A stretch of DNA of 64,000 nt from Litsea cubeba (Eukaryota; Streptophyta; Magnoliopsida; Laurales; Lauraceae), in assembly GCA_012931725.1 (NCBI GenBank), contig CM022946.1, positions 80,591,963 through 80,655,962 on the forward strand, in the 5' to 3' direction. The notes under the pieces were generated by a model. The model had not been told where the DNA came from, did no database searches, and was given only the letters and a program-made list of their open reading frames with translations. This document shows positions 21,621 to 33,335 of this stretch, one piece after another. The first letter of the stretch is position 1; each line of letters starts with the position of its first letter. A program made the position numbers and the translations under genes.

Positions 21621-23816
21621 AATATCCTCAAGGGTTTCTTTACAACTAAGCTCTTGGTGCATCATACAATCATCCTCCAAGTACCTAGCATGAGTGCTGA
21701 TGAGCACTTTTTTCTCCTTTGGATGATAAAAGATGCCACCTCTCGTTCCCTTAGGATACCCAATGAAGTAGCACATTTCCGATCTGGGTTCCAGCTTGGT
21801 AGCTTTATCATTCAGTACATAGGCTGGACAACCCCAAATGTGGATATGTCTTAAACTAGGTTTTCGACCTGTCCACATTTCTTGCGGTGTCCTAGGTACT
21901 AATTTAGAAGGTACCAGATTTAAAATGTATGCTGCTGCTTCTAGGGCATATCCCCAAAAAGATATAGGTAGGGTCGCATGACTCATCATGGACCTTACCA
22001 TATCAAGAAGGGTACGGTTTCTTCTCTCCGCTACACCATTTTGCTGGGGTGTACCCGGTGCAGACAACTGAGACACAATCCCATGTTGTGTGAGGTGCTC
22101 CTTGAACTCACCCAGGAGGTACTCGCCACCTCAATCAGATCGAAGGGCTTTGATATGTTTCCCTAGTTGTAGCTCCGCCTCAGCCTTGAATTGTTTGAAC
22201 TTATCAAACGCCTCAGACTTGTGTCGCATTAAGTATACATATCCATACATAGAGTAATCATCGGTGAAGGTGATGTAATACTCATACCCTCCTCGATCCG
22301 GTTTGTTCATAGGACCACACACATCAGTGTGAATCAATTCTAACAACTCCTTTGACCTTAGTCCCTTTCCAGAGAATGACCGTTTGGTCATCTTTCCCTT
22401 GAGATAAGATTCGCACTGAGGAAAAGGTTCGAAATCTAATGAGCTTAAAGGGCCATCTTCTACCAACCTCTGAATCCGTTTTAGGTCAATGTGACCCAAA
22501 CGTAAGTGCCAAAGATATGTGTCATTGATTGAAGATACCTTCCTTTTAAGGGAAGTTGAGTTTTCTTATTGTACATTATGCAGTGTGGGAGCAATAGGAT
22601 ATATATAAAATAAGTTGTCATGTATTCTACCGGAACATATAATATTTCCATCTCTACTGATATCAACACCAGAATGGAAAGAAACTGAATAATTAAATTC
22701 AATTAATCTGGAAACTGAAATTAATTTTTTTCTCATGTCCGGAACATAGAAAACATTATTTAAAACTAATATCCTATCACATGGAAAATGTAAGATATCT
22801 ACTCCTACTGCAACTGCCCAAACTTTAGCTCTAGTTTCGACTCTAAAGGCAAACTCTCCTTTCTCAATTCTCTGTATTATCTGAAACCCCTGCAATGAAT
22901 TGTAGATATGATTAGTGGCTCCTGAGTCTACTATCCATGAGTCAATAGAATCAACCACTAGACAAGTTTCAATGTAGTATGAAAAAGATGTACCTTTCTT
23001 AACTGATGCCAGGAACTTGGGACAATCTTTCTTCCATTGACCTTTGAGGCCACACTTGAAGCATTTCCCTTTGGGCTTTCCATCTGTACCCTTGTCCTTC
23101 TTATTACCAGTGTTGTCCTTTTTCTACCCTTTTCCCTTATTCTGCTTCTTCTTGAACTTCTTCCCTTTCGGGTTTAGTTTAGAGGAAGACTGGAAAAAAT
23201 GAGCTTGGGCTTTGGGCTTCATGATGGCCTCTGCCGCCTGGAGTTCTTTCATTAACTCAGGTAGAGTCATGTCCATCTTGCTCATATTGAAATTGAGCTT
23301 GAACTGATTGAAAGAGTCCGGCAGAGTTTCGAGAATCATGTCAGTTTGACTCCCTGCATCAATCTCAGCCCCTAGAATCTCAGCTTCATTGAAACAATCC
23401 ATCAGCTTGAGCATATGATCTCTAACAGGTGTTCCCTCAGCCATCCTAGCATTCATGATAGTCCTCATGGCAGCTTGCCTAGCTGGCCTGCTCTTGTCTG
23501 TGAACATCTCGGACAAGGACATCATGATTTCATAGGCCGTGTCCATATGCTCGTGCTGTGTTTGCAACACGTTGGACATGGAAGCGAGCATGTAGCATTT
23601 AGCCATGTTGTTCGCTTTCTTCCATTTCCTCTCAGCCTCTAACTGGTCATCAGTAGGATTAGCATCAATATCCGGACAGGTTTCTACCAAGACATACTTG
23701 TACTCCTCAGCAGTGAGTACTATGTCAAGATTTCTCTTCCAATCTACATAGTTAGGGCCAGTCAGTTTGTTCTCACGAAGAATGCACATCAACGGACTAA
23801 AAGAATCTTTACTCAT
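21621..23816 (-). pseudogene. copia Gag-protease-integrase part
   Basis: Start chosen at MSKDSFSPLM (23816). Gag (UBN2-like) contains LTGPNYVDWKRNLDIVL; its zinc knuckle is CFKCGLKGQWKKDC near 23040-23075, with Gln where His is expected. Protease has WIVDSGATNHIYN near 22920. Then come the GAG-pre-integrase motif YLWHLRLGHIDL and the integrase core with HTDVCGPM, FTDDYSMYGYVY and the C-terminal WGCPAYVLN and CYFIGYPKGTRG. Three nonsense codons interrupt an otherwise continuous frame: TAG 23126-23124, TAA 22568-22566 and TGA 22133-22131 (Arg CGA to TGA in the RSD-GGEY motif). The element is therefore inactive for its own proteins although the sequence is well preserved. Confidence 0.92.
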
Positions 23817-25558
23817 CTCTCTCTGGATATAAAACGGTTTATAATTAGACATGCAGTATATATGTAATATGCATATGTTGCTTGTTATAAAAGGAAAAAC
23901 AAAGCACAAAACTTTTTACATTATTCAACCCCAATCATAATGTATCAGTGTTTCAACCTCCTCATAGACACTCCATCGAAGGGATGGCCGAGCCTACAGT
24001 CACTTTGAATTGAGGCATACTTATTTGGATTATCACTATCTGGATACACATCCAGTGGTATTCCAATCACTGATTGGTTTGGCCTCATATGACAAATAAC
24101 CTTTAACTCCTAAGGAGAGGTCATCTCCGTCTTATGTCAAGTGTATAACCATCTCTTATGAAATTTCCTAGAATGTCTATGATTAAGTCTTCCGAAGGGA
24201 AGAGACTTTTATTCATCCTAGAAGTGACCTTTAGTAAAGAGCTCCACCGAAGGGATGGCCGCTCCCACCAACACTTCATTGACATTCTATAGAAGTGATC
24301 TTTAGTAAAGAACTCCACCGAAGGGATGGCCGCTCCTACCAACACCTCATTATGAATATTCACATTAGTTCACCCATTAACCCATCAAAGCGGTCTTTAG
24401 TAAAGAACTCCACCGAAGGGGTGGCCGCTCCTACTAACACCTTAATGAGATAACATGAATCGAAAATGGAAGGCCGTGGGGTCTTTCCTAAAACCCCTCT
24501 CCCACTTGATTATTTATTACTAGGGTTTATACTTTTTGACCTTTACATTGTTTTACTCAAAAGCTCTTTTTAAATCTAGCAAACTTGGTTAATTAAATTT
24601 ATGACTTAATGTCTTAAGTCACATTAAAAATAAATAACCTTTGCTTTAAAACATTTGAGAAAATCCCTTTAAAGAATCAAAAACCTATCCTGGGTTTTGG
24701 ACACCCATAGGTAGCATCTAATTAGATTTTACTTTAGCCTCTTTTGGAAACCAAGGGTACCAAGATAAGCTAAACCCTATCCAATTTTAAACCTTAGACA
24801 AAATAGAAGGTGCTGGTCTAAGTCCCGTTTAAAATAATTTGCCAAACTAAAAACAATCTAATACAAAAAGATGCCAATTTTAGAACCTAATGGTGGCCAT
24901 GTTTCTAGGTGAAAATTATAGCAATTATATAAAGCATTCATCCATGCATTCCATATAAAAGCAAATAAAAGTATACAATCCTTGATGGCTCCCTGCTCTT
25001 CGGACTTGTAGTCCTTATCGAACTAGGACATCAAAAATAGATCTCATCTTGCACCAAGAAGTCTTGTCTCCTCCACCACTAAGGAATCCGGTTACTTGCA
25101 ACCTTTCTTGAAACTTTCTTCTTCTTGCTTGTTCCAATAAATTAAATTTATACAAGCGAACCCATAAAAAACAAAACCCCAAATTACATTGGAGATACCT
25201 ATGCTTTTCAAGAAAGCTTACATCAAGACTAGTTGGAATAAAAGTAAAGAAAGAATTACAACTTCCTATGATTGCTAAACGCGCAATCGTACACTTTCCA
25301 ACTATTGAAAAAACATCCAAATCCACATAACAATCATGCAAACCATCAAGGATGTAATACATGGCTGCAAACAAAGAGGTTAGTGCATGCAAACACACTA
25401 TGTGCATCATTAAACAAATCTGGAAAATAAATTCCAGCAATGTTAATGAAACTTGCACACAACATGCATCACAACATAACTTTAATAGGGTGCCACCATG
25501 CCCATAATCAATCTAGGATTAATTATACACAACATGGGATCATGATTTCACATGGAGT
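23817..25558 (-). other. copia 5' leader, no gene
   Basis: About 1.7 kb between primer-binding site and gag. Apart from the repeat array at 23971-24427 I see no conserved motif. The small ORF at 25015-25458 has no recognisable product. Confidence 0.7.
23971..24427 (-). repeat. four dispersed repeats in copia leader
   Basis: CTCCACCGAAGGGATGGCCG or a one-base variant at 23971, 24242, 24313 and 24408. The last three sit in longer ~70-95-bp units beginning TTTAGTAAAGA and ending CTACCAACACCT. Confidence 0.88.
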
Positions 25559-25571
25559 GGCTCTGATACCA
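25559..25571 (-). promoter_or_regulatory. copia primer-binding site
   Basis: TGGTATCAGAGCC on the minus strand, one base after the LTR end TTTCA. This is the usual plant initiator tRNA-Met primer site. Confidence 0.92.
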
Positions 25572-25572
25572 C

Positions 25573-27465
25573 TGAAAGAAACTGCGATTCAGATCTGAAT
25601 TAGCGGAAGACATTCATGGCTAATTTGTAACATGACAGATTTTAAAAAATCTGATTTGGGCAGCATAAATCAGCCATATAGATCGCATGAGAACTCCATG
25701 AATTCATGACCAACAAGTGTATAATTAAAGGAGAAAGAAGAAGACTATTACCTCGAAGATTTGTAGATTTTAAATCTCTGAAAAATAGATCCAAAGGCCT
25801 GAACTCAGACTTGCAACTAGCAAACAAATTGCTGGAATTTTCTGCAGTAGTGTTGCCTTTGATCTTCTCCTCTATCTCACTTCCAAATCTGATTGGCTAA
25901 GATGGTGGGATCTTAATCTAGGAATTGAGAACTATTTTTCCAAGGAAAAATCTCAGACCTACATGTTTCTTCACTAAAGAAGAAAACACTTCAAGGGCTG
26001 GACGTGTGGGAGCATTAACCTCTCTATGTTGTGTTGGACGTCCAAGGTGGAAGCTCTCTCCCTTTTTATAGAAACTTTGAGGAAACCTTTCCTAAAAGTT
26101 TATCTCTCCTTATTCTCAAAGATGTCCTAAAAGGAAACTATAATCTAAAGATTTATTTCCTTTAAGGAACACTCCAATTAGAAAAGGAAACTAAAGGAAC
26201 TTCCCATGCAATTAGTAATCCTAGTTGTACAACACTTACTAATTTAAGTTTCTAATCCAAAAAGGAAACTTTCTCATAGGAATACTAATCCAAAGAGGAG
26301 TCCAACCTTCCAAGTAGAGAGACCTACTCAAAATTGGAAACCTTATCCATGGAAATCCTATTATGGACGTCCCTCATGATAATGCACACCATGGCCCACA
26401 TATAATTTATCTAGAATTAAATTCATGTATGCCATCAAAGGCCTATTTGAATTTAAACTCAAAATTATTTTTCTACTAAAATAATTCATCCAAATGTTAT
26501 CTAAATATTTTAGGAAACCATGCCAATCTTGGTAAGTGACTAGAGAAGGGACCAAAAGACATATTTGCCATTGGCTCCCAAAATGACCAAAATGTCCATG
26601 CTAAACCCATAGCAACATTAAGACCATTTTAACCATAACTCATTCCACTAAAGAGTTATGGTTGAACTCCAAGGACAAATATATAATATAATAAGCTCGT
26701 CATAAAATGACGGTTGTCTTCGACCTACTAAGTGTAATGACCTGAATGCCCCTCTATGTAACATCCATAATCGAGTCAGGTTATCACATGTACTATCAAC
26801 CTTCCCGATTACATCTAAACCTTAGAACTTCATATCCTTAACATAATCATCATTCGGATATCATTCTCTTGATCCAGGGAGCGACCCACAAGTTCAATAT
26901 CCATATGGAACATCCATATACTAAGATCTTAGATTTTGATGATTAATTGGATAATTCTAAGGGTCGATCATTCCATCATTAGATGGCATAGATTCTATAT
27001 TGCATCTGCACGTCCCAACTAATCAAGTCCGAGTACCCAAAACACAGAGATGTTGACCCATGAAAAGAATCTCACCCATACTGAATTAAAGCACAAGAAC
27101 TTGACTTCGTCAGTTCATCCACAAATGCTCAAGATTAAGAGCACCGGTCACTCAGTAGCATGAGGTGACTTGATCTCTCTCTGTGATAGTACTATTTTAG
27201 AGATCACACCTACCATGGTCCTGTTCAATGCATTGCATATGCACTAATGAGATAAATCCGGGAAAGCCCTCCCATGACTTAGGTAAGTCACCCTGAATAC
27301 AGGAGAGTCTCTCATTATAACTTATACCAAGATAAAGTGCCCAGCTCCATCTCTCAGTTATGAACAAATATGATGTTTCCAGTGTCCATGAATTAGACCT
27401 ATCTGTGTGTAGACACTACACACCTAATTCATTTACTAGAAATAATGGGCCTTACACAACCATAC
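25573..27465 (-). mobile_element. copia 5' LTR, larger segment
   Basis: Homologous to 14238-16244. Interrupted after CATAC (27461-27465) by the element at 27466-37116, and resumes at 37122. Confidence 0.93.
27461..27465. repeat. target duplication of the coding-less element
   Basis: CATAC, repeated at 37117-37121. The undisturbed copia LTR at 16130-16140 has it once. Confidence 0.95.
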
Positions 27466-30400
27466 TGTCACGCCCCGAAACCGGGACCTGCAGCGAACCG
27501 ATCTCGGGGTGCGAAATTTTGGAATAATTTGAAACTTTTTGTTATAGTTCCCAAGATCCGCGTGAATGAGGATAATCACATTCCAACACAATCAGGGTAT
27601 ATTTTCGCGGAAGCTACACATGGTGTTACGACCCGGAATCCGTGGCCATCGGGTTCCGTGTCGCACTCAACCAATATCACAAGCCATCAATCACAACACA
27701 CTGAGCTGGTAGTAACAAATCTATTATTTCCCATATTCAAATTACAATTAACAAGTGTCTTAATTACAACCCAATAAAAAGGCTAATGAAGCCATACAAC
27801 AATATCCAGCTAAACAGAAATCCTACCCCAACATTTCAATACGAACTCTGGTGCCACACTTGACATCTAGATGATATCAACGGGCAGCCTCTCACGTCAG
27901 ACCAGCGGTCCCACCGCCTCCTCTGATCAAAACACCTACAAACAGAAAAGAGAAGAAACTGGCACCAAACAAAAAGGGTCAGACACGACGGTCTGGCAAG
28001 CAAATAAACAAATAATATGAATGAAAGAGCATACATAAAACCAGGCGAAATCCTCGTAAAACCGAATAAACGGTCTAAACAATAATGACGATAAAACATG
28101 CTAAATCAATCGAAAGTCCAAACATAAATATCAAGACGAATAAACAAGCAATCTCTAAAGCATAAATGTCTCGAAAAGATAACCACATAAGTAAGGCATT
28201 TAATAATTAGAAATACATTTAAAAACTGAAGGGTAGAAACAATACGATAAAGGTCGATATCGTAAACATTAAACAAATCAAAGCATAGAAAGCATAACCG
28301 ACAATAATCATAAACTAAAGTAATATACGGATAAAACCTAGGCGACCACAAATAGCTAAATCCTCCTATCACCGAAGTAATAAGAGCAAACAAAGCGTAG
28401 CCACTAAACGTGGTACCAAACAAAGGATCAGAACCGTAGCCATAAAAATGGGACCGGCAAATCAAAAGTATCCGAACCGTAGCCATACAAATGGGACCGG
28501 CAGATAATTACCGTTGCCATGGTCGGTACAAACAGAATCCAAGCTGCAGCTGGCAAACAAAATAAAGACCCCAAGCCGGATGATCAGTCCGACAAGGTGA
28601 CCTAAGCCTAGTGGTGCCTTTAGTTTTCAAAACTCGAACGGATACAAATCTAACAGAGTACTAATCCCTTTGGCTCAGGGGCTCGCACCACATAGCTCTG
28701 GCCCCGTCTTGCCTCGGGGTTTGTTTTCAAAATACTAATCTTAACAAATAATGGTCTCATCGAAGAAATCCCGAATGTGACGAACATACTCCAAATCTCT
28801 TTTCAAATCGAATCGGAGAAAACATACGAATAACTCGGGTAAACCGTTCAAATACGCGTCAAGGTGATTTGTATAAAATCATACGGTCAATCCTTTCGAA
28901 CGTGGAAAGCCACATGATTTTATAACAAATCATCGATGCTATTTGAATTAGTTCACCAAAGAATGCAAATACGAAATACAAATACAAATACATGATCTGA
29001 CTTGAAATGGAATGGATAGTGGAGAATGACCTAATGACCTACCAAGGAACCATCTCAATGCACATTTAACCTTTAAACATTAATTAATAAAAAGGTGCGT
29101 TTGATGCCAATGAAAATCCATAATATTTAAATGATAAAGTGCGCATCAAGACCCGAAAGGTTCCCGGATAATCTCACATAAGCTCATTCTCACATCATTC
29201 CCATTTCACAAATTTCCAAGTATCAAAAGTAAATCCAAACTCTTTAAAGTAGGCCCATAGTTGGCCTTAACCCACGTCCAAAATAGTCCTCAATAACAAT
29301 CCAAAACCAACCTTAATCAAGCCCACAAAACAAGTTTAAAAACAGTCCAAAACTAATCCTTAAATGGCCTTCAAAACAATTCTTAAAAACAGCCCAAACA
29401 AACTTCGAACAGGCCCATAAAAACTGATTTTTAAAGCGACCAAAACCAACCTGAACAGGCCCACAAAACTGAACCTAAGATGACCCAATATCAGGTTTTA
29501 CACTGGCCCAAAAACTGACTTTGAATGCCCACAAAACAGATTTTCAAATCAGCCCAAAACTAGACTTGAACCAGGCCCACAAACAGATTTTTAAACAACC
29601 CAAAACTGAACCTTAATCAAGCCCACGAAACAGGTTTTGAAACAGTCCAATGTCAGGCCCAAAGACGACCCAATATCAGATCTGAAATGGCCCAAAAACT
29701 GTTTTGAATCAGGTCCAAGGAAGCCCAAAGAAGCCCCAAAAGAACAGGCCCAAAAACTGATTCATAAACGGACCCAGGACATATCTGGGCTCGCTCGAGC
29801 GACCCAGGGTCCGCTCGAGCGAAGCCCAGACAGAACCTGGTCCGCTCGAGCGGCCCACTGGGTCGCTCGAGCGGACTGGGCTCTGTCCCAGTCCGGCTGA
29901 GTGCAGAAATGCACTCTTTCTTCTTCCTTTCTGATTTTTCTTTCTTCCCTCCTTTCCTACAAAATTCCAAGATCATTTGGGCCCTCCTTTGGCCTTCCAA
30001 ACTCATCAAATCCCATCCAAAAATCATTCTAATTGGCCCAAACACAACACTTTTGAAAGCAAAGTTTTCTCCCTTTCTTTTGAACCCAAACACTTAACAC
30101 AAAGAGATCAAATTTTCTAAATGACCAAGACAAAGACAAGCTTCTAATACATGGTAAACCATAACATAAATGCAAATCCACATAACATTGATTCCTTCAT
30201 TCAAAGCAAATCCATAAATCATAAAGAATTAGAGCATGATGAGCAAAAAGCCATGAAACTCAACAAGAACATGAAAACATCATATTAATTGGAAATCCAC
30301 TTGCCTTGGTCAAGAGAAGATGCAAAAACACTCCATGAAAGTCTTCTAATGGCCTCAAGCTCCAAAATCATAAAACCCCCAAAATGGCTCAAAAGAAACC

Positions 30401-31248
30401 CTAGAAAACCAATCATTGCAAATCTCCATGACAACCCATTGCATGAGTGATGAAAACACTCTAAATGAAAAGGAGAACAAAGGTCTAAAGTTTAGAAAGC
30501 CATTGCAAACCTTGAGAAATCCAAACAAGGAAGAAGAGCTTAGATGAGAGCCTTGCTCTAGCCCAAAAATCTTGAAAATAGGGTCTTTGGAAAGCTTGAG
30601 AGATGAGGAAGAACTTGGGGAGATCAATCTTCCAAGAGGACTCCACCAAATGAGAGTTTCAGATGAGAGAGAGAGTGAGGGAGGAGAGGGAAAAACCCTT
30701 GCTCAAAACCGTGCAAGAAGGAAATGAAGGAAGAGGAAGAGAGTTCCTCTTCTTAAGAGATGGGTTTTGTGGGTCCCATTCTTCACAAGGCTGAAAATGG
30801 CATTTGCGGGCCCCGAACGAAAACGACGAAGAAGACAAAAACGATCGGCGAAATATCTACTTTCCAAAAAGTATACTTTCCCCAATTTCTGAAATTTTCG
30901 AAATTCATGGACAGATTTAGTGGAAATGTCATTTTTGCCCATTTTCCTCGAAAAAACGTGATTTTTGAGTATCAAATCAAAATGATCAAAACATGAAAGT
31001 TGTTAAACTTCATAAAATAAGTCAAAATACACCAAATTCAGAATTTTTAGAAATCCGAAGTAATTTCCCATAAAAATACAAATCCTAAGGACCGGGTCAA
31101 ACTAAAGTCAACGGTCTACAAAATCTCCAAGGCAAGGAAAAATCCGGTCAAACTCAAATACGCGGTCAAACTAAATCAAATCTCGCTTAAAAAGTTAAAC
31201 CACGATTAAAACAATGCTAAACAAAAGGATTGGGGTCGGGATCTTACA
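27466..31248 (-). mobile_element. 3' LTR of the non-autonomous element
   Basis: Plus-strand ends TGTCACGCCCCGAAACC and GGGGTCGGGATCTTACA. Near-identical to 33336-37116. The region aligned to the LTR-A1 TATA box reads CTTCTTAAGAGATGG (about 30747-30761), so no TATA box is evident. Short ORFs inside recur only because the LTR recurs. Confidence 0.94.
29792..29875 (-). repeat. double hairpin of GCTCGAGC palindromes, left LTR
   Basis: GCTCGAGC at 29793, 29813, 29844 and 29865, spacings 20, 31, 21 as in LTR-A1. Perfect 12-bp arms at 29841-29852 and 29864-29875. Confidence 0.93.
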
Positions 31249-33335
31249 TCCTCCCCCCCTTAGAATCCATTTGGTCCTCCAAATGGCTTAAACCAAATCG
31301 AAATCAAAAACCCCAAAAGACAAACGAAAACACTGACACGCTACACTGAACCTCGGCAACTGAGACATCCTCTTATCAAACCTGACGTCGAGATGCACGG
31401 TCAATCACACTCTGATTCGGTTGAAGGCTTCACACTAATCCACATATCTGCTCTAAAACAAACTCCTCTGGCCAAACTAGTGTCCAACACTCCTAAGCAT
31501 CCTTTGTGTCATCTGTAGGTCTTGCACTGGATCAATCCTTTTACTTAACTCGTCAGTCACTGTCAGTCCAAGAACTGCAAATTCTGTCTCTTTCTATCGG
31601 CTTTGGAATCATGTGCCTTAAATCCTTCAAAGATGTACACGGTGCTCCCGATGCTTGCCTCTTCAGATTTCACTCTTCAAATCTCCTACCCTTGACCTGT
31701 AAAGCCGACCTTGAAATCCAAATCTGTGTTCACAACTCCCTATTCCAAGTCTTGAATGATCTTTTACTCTCTCATAGATCCAACTTTATTTTCCAACTGA
31801 ACCGGTACACATCCTGACATTCATTATCCCTTCACTTCATACACCTCCGAACTCCAACCAAAGGCTACTACTACTCACTCCATTCAATGCAAAAACAAAT
31901 CTTACAATTGGAAACATATTGACTAAAATAATTACTTAGCTAAATTTTTTATCATCTTAAAATATAGTAGAAACCGAACCTCCAATTTGCCAAGTAAAGC
32001 TTAATAAATAAAATTTATCAAAGTTTGAGTATGAAACTACATTATTCATTTTGAAATTCATATTTATAGTATAACTATACATCAACTTCGTTGAAATCCG
32101 AGTGTTAATTGAATACTAAACCTTGTTGAAAACTAACTTATTTGTTTATAAAAATCTTGCGAAAATCTAAACAAAGTTGAGCGTTAAAACAAATGTAGGA
32201 AATCTATATAAAATCTAAACACAAAACCTTTAAGAAATTTCATTTTACATAACCAAAGAAAACAACTCAATGAAATAGAAATCTCACACTACTCTTTGAG
32301 GAAGAAACACAATTTTGAGTTACATGCTTTTAAAGACCAATCTTGAAGACAAGATCATGTGACTCATGAAAAGAGTATATAACATAGTTTATTTCAAAGT
32401 AAGCCTTAAAGAAGGAACATAAATCCATTTTTAAACATTATAAGGATAAACCATAGATATCAATGAAAACATATCAAAGATGAAAACATCAAGAAAAATC
32501 ATTCTTAAATAAGAAATGGACATCACCAAAACTGAGGTACTCCCTTGCATCTGCACGTTGTCCAATCGAACACCCTATAAGTCGGTAAAGCCCACAACAT
32601 TTTCTTTGCTGCCAAAAATTTTCTTAACTACAACCAACCATCCACTTGGTATTGCCTCTGGAAACTACACTGGCTGCACTACAAGTTACCGAACTTCTCA
32701 ACCAAAACCATGACCATGCTCATCGAATCCGGGGAAATCCCTGAGTTCCTTGCACCACTCCAAATCTTACTAACTAAGGTCACTTCTCCCTTCATCAAAA
32801 TTGCCAACTAATGTGTCTCCTGCAGTCCTTCATCTTGGAAAGATGGTCTGAGTTCCCCCAAAATTTCACATTTACTTACCTTAGTACGCTGCATGACGAT
32901 CTCCAATTAGCTGAAAGGGGATCTTCAACTACTGCTCGAGTCCAACTCTGACGGGCAAACGCACAAGTCTTCTCTCAATAATCACAATGGAGATGCTGAA
33001 GGCTGAAAGTCTGCCGATGTTCTCCGAAAACAACATACTGAATCTAGAAGGTTCTCAGTCCCCGACACAAACACAGACAAAAGACACCGAACAAAGCATG
33101 GAGACTTTAAATTCTCTACCACTAAGGAGGAAATTTGGCCATCCAAATCTCCTAACAACACGAACTAAAAGAAAGACAAGCAAAATCTCCCGAACTGAAA
33201 GAAAAGCCGACTCAAATCCAACGAAACAAGGACACGAGAAAACAAATCGACACAATCTAACGAATCCTCACCACACGTCTTAATGTCTCTAGAGTATTTT
33301 ATTTCCTAGAAACTAACCAGCTCTGATACCAAACC
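31249..33335 (-). other. internal region of the non-autonomous element
   Basis: Begins on the plus strand with TCCTCCCCCCCTTAG (minus-strand polypurine tract CTAAGGGGGGGAGGA at 31249-31263). The adjoining GGAGGACCAAAT context is also found before element B's 3' LTR (52170-52191). The rest is AT-rich, without an ORF longer than about 100 codons and without retroelement motifs. Ends with the primer-binding site. Confidence 0.85.
33320..33333 (-). promoter_or_regulatory. primer-binding site of the non-autonomous element
   Basis: TTTGGTATCAGAGC on the minus strand, two bases after the LTR end CGTGACA. Initiator tRNA-Met type. Confidence 0.9.

Noticed and set aside
25559..25571. tRNA-Met-like sequence
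   Set aside because: Only the primer-binding complement is present (also at 33320 and, modified, at 40515). No tRNA gene surrounds it.
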